The translations under genes and the position numbers were made by a program. From positions 1,247,847-1,311,846 of the forward strand of contig NZ_KE332512.1 in NCBI RefSeq assembly GCF_000412995.1: 64,000 nt of DNA. The letters run 5' to 3'. How positions within the stretch are numbered: position 1 is the stretch's first letter; each line of letters begins with the position of its first letter. Shown in pieces: positions 63,338 through 64,000 of this stretch. This stretch comes from Treponema vincentii F0403. Lineage in GTDB: Bacteria; Spirochaetota; Spirochaetia; Treponematales; Treponemataceae. Under the pieces are notes generated by a model that saw only the letters and a list, made by a program, of their open reading frames with translations, did not search any database and was not told the DNA's origin.

Positions 63338-64000
63338 CTATCGTATGGTATAGGTAACTGCCGTATAAAGATCTACCGCGTGCCCCTGCCGCTTGCCGTT
63401 TACAATTGTCCAGTTGAGCCCGCCGGTAAGTTCAAGGTTTTTTATAACCGTGTAAGAACCTTCCAGCGACAATGTATGAAAGTACGAAGGGTTGGCAGAC
63501 GGTGTTTTTGCCTGTGCAAGCGGGTCATAATGATTAGCAGGCGGGTAGTAGACATCCTTATCCGGTTCTTTAAAGAAGTTTTCTTCGTTTTCCCCTTTAA
63601 CCAAAAAGCGGTAGCGGAGTTTTGCGCCGTACTGTTTGGGCTGCGTTAAGGCAAACTGCAAAAAGCCGCCCATCGTGTCAGGCCCATAAGGGTTTGCAAG
63701 CCACGCCATAATATAATCGTCTGTTTTCCCTGCGGGAGCAACGGTGTCTTTTCTGCGGTGATACAGGCTGATGTGCTTATTTTCCATAATGTACATCCAC
63801 GGATTGGCATACAAAAATTCTCCCGTTACCGAAAGATGGCCGAACGGAAAAGGATGAATATATTCGATACCGGCTAATCCGCCGAAGCTATTCGGAATAT
63901 TCCGCGCTTCCGGATAAGTATTTAATTCATACGAGGTTTGGAGCTGATTTTGTCCGTATTGCCCGTAAATTCTTAAACCCCGTACCGGCACAATATCCAC
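63338..64000 (-). CDS. outer-membrane beta-barrel protein, partial (C-terminal part)
   Basis: The gene continues beyond the window, so the N-terminus is unseen. The 220 visible residues alternate short strands with polar turns (IYGQYGQNQLQTSYELNTYP, LSVTGEFLYANPW, YFHTLSLEGSYTVIKNLEL, TGGLNWTIVNG) and end in DLYTAVTYTIR, as in an outer-membrane barrel. It is convergent with the DUF2804 gene. I do not recognise the family. Confidence 0.65.
   Translation of the reverse strand: MDIVPVRGLRIYGQYGQNQLQTSYELNTYPEARNIPNSFGGLAGIEYIHPFPFGHLSVTGEFLYANPWMYIMENKHISLYHRRKDTVAPAGKTDDYIMAWLANPYGPDTMGGFLQFALTQPKQYGAKLRYRFLVKGENEENFFKEPDKDVYYPPANHYDPLAQAKTPSANPSYFHTLSLEGSYTVIKNLELTGGLNWTIVNGKRQGHAVDLYTAVTYTIR

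Overview
The window is about 64 kb of a spirochaete chromosome, most likely an oral Treponema of the T. vincentii/medium/denticola kind. The pointers are the gene content (Cache-type chemoreceptors, treponemal beta-barrel and lipoprotein families, a TpF1-like Dps, DUF2259 and DUF2804 proteins, a Maf/DUF115 protein) and a mid-range GC content broken by AT-rich islands. The genus is a fairly safe inference; the species is not.

Layout. 0-1.3 kb: a broken IS5-type transposase, interrupted by a hairpin-rich element of about 150 bp, with two more copies of that element in tandem beside it. 1.3-6.1 kb: a TetR-controlled pair of ABC exporter half-transporters plus a small protein, with two matching 24-bp palindromes as probable operators. 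6.2-13.1 kb: a zone of gene remnants (an ATPase without Walker A, an ATC-hydrolase tail, a flavin-reductase head, a RelE-like toxin tail, an amidohydrolase head, an AraC/ECF-ATPase chimera) mixed with intact genes (VOC protein, PAP2-like protein, Dps, PEBP lipoprotein, ArsC-like protein, ketopantoate reductase). 13.2-29.7 kb: HdeD, RadA, HtrA, two chemoreceptors, an outer-membrane-like protein, DUF421, shikimate kinase, a cysteine-cluster protein, a DUF2259 protein, a Fur-family regulator and a large TPR protein. 29.8-39.6 kb: LspA, tRNA-Ala, Nudix, a CofE-like ligase, then signal peptidase I, a class B PBP and a Maf/DUF115 protein packed as an operon. 39.9-49.3 kb: an HD-GYP protein with altered key residues, then MutS2, NagZ and TrxB, and Der with a MerR regulator. 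49.4-55.7 kb: MoxR, DUF58 and a very large transglutaminase-TPR fusion. 55.9-59.8 kb: a Thr-rich surface protein and a lipoprotein. 59.9-64 kb: an Rpn-like nuclease, tRNA-Leu, MtnA, DUF2804 and a partial outer-membrane protein running off the end.

The most unusual signals are non-coding. There are at least four families of palindromic or structured repeats. One is a multi-hairpin element whose stems change sequence but keep pairing; one looks like MITEs built from the ends of the local IS5-like element; one is a very long three-stem hairpin family. In addition, six or more genes have a sigma70-like -10 box only 6-8 nt before the start codon and, apart from one AGGG, no clear ribosome-binding site, as expected for leaderless mRNAs. 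No rRNA, CRISPR array, intact prophage or integrase was seen.
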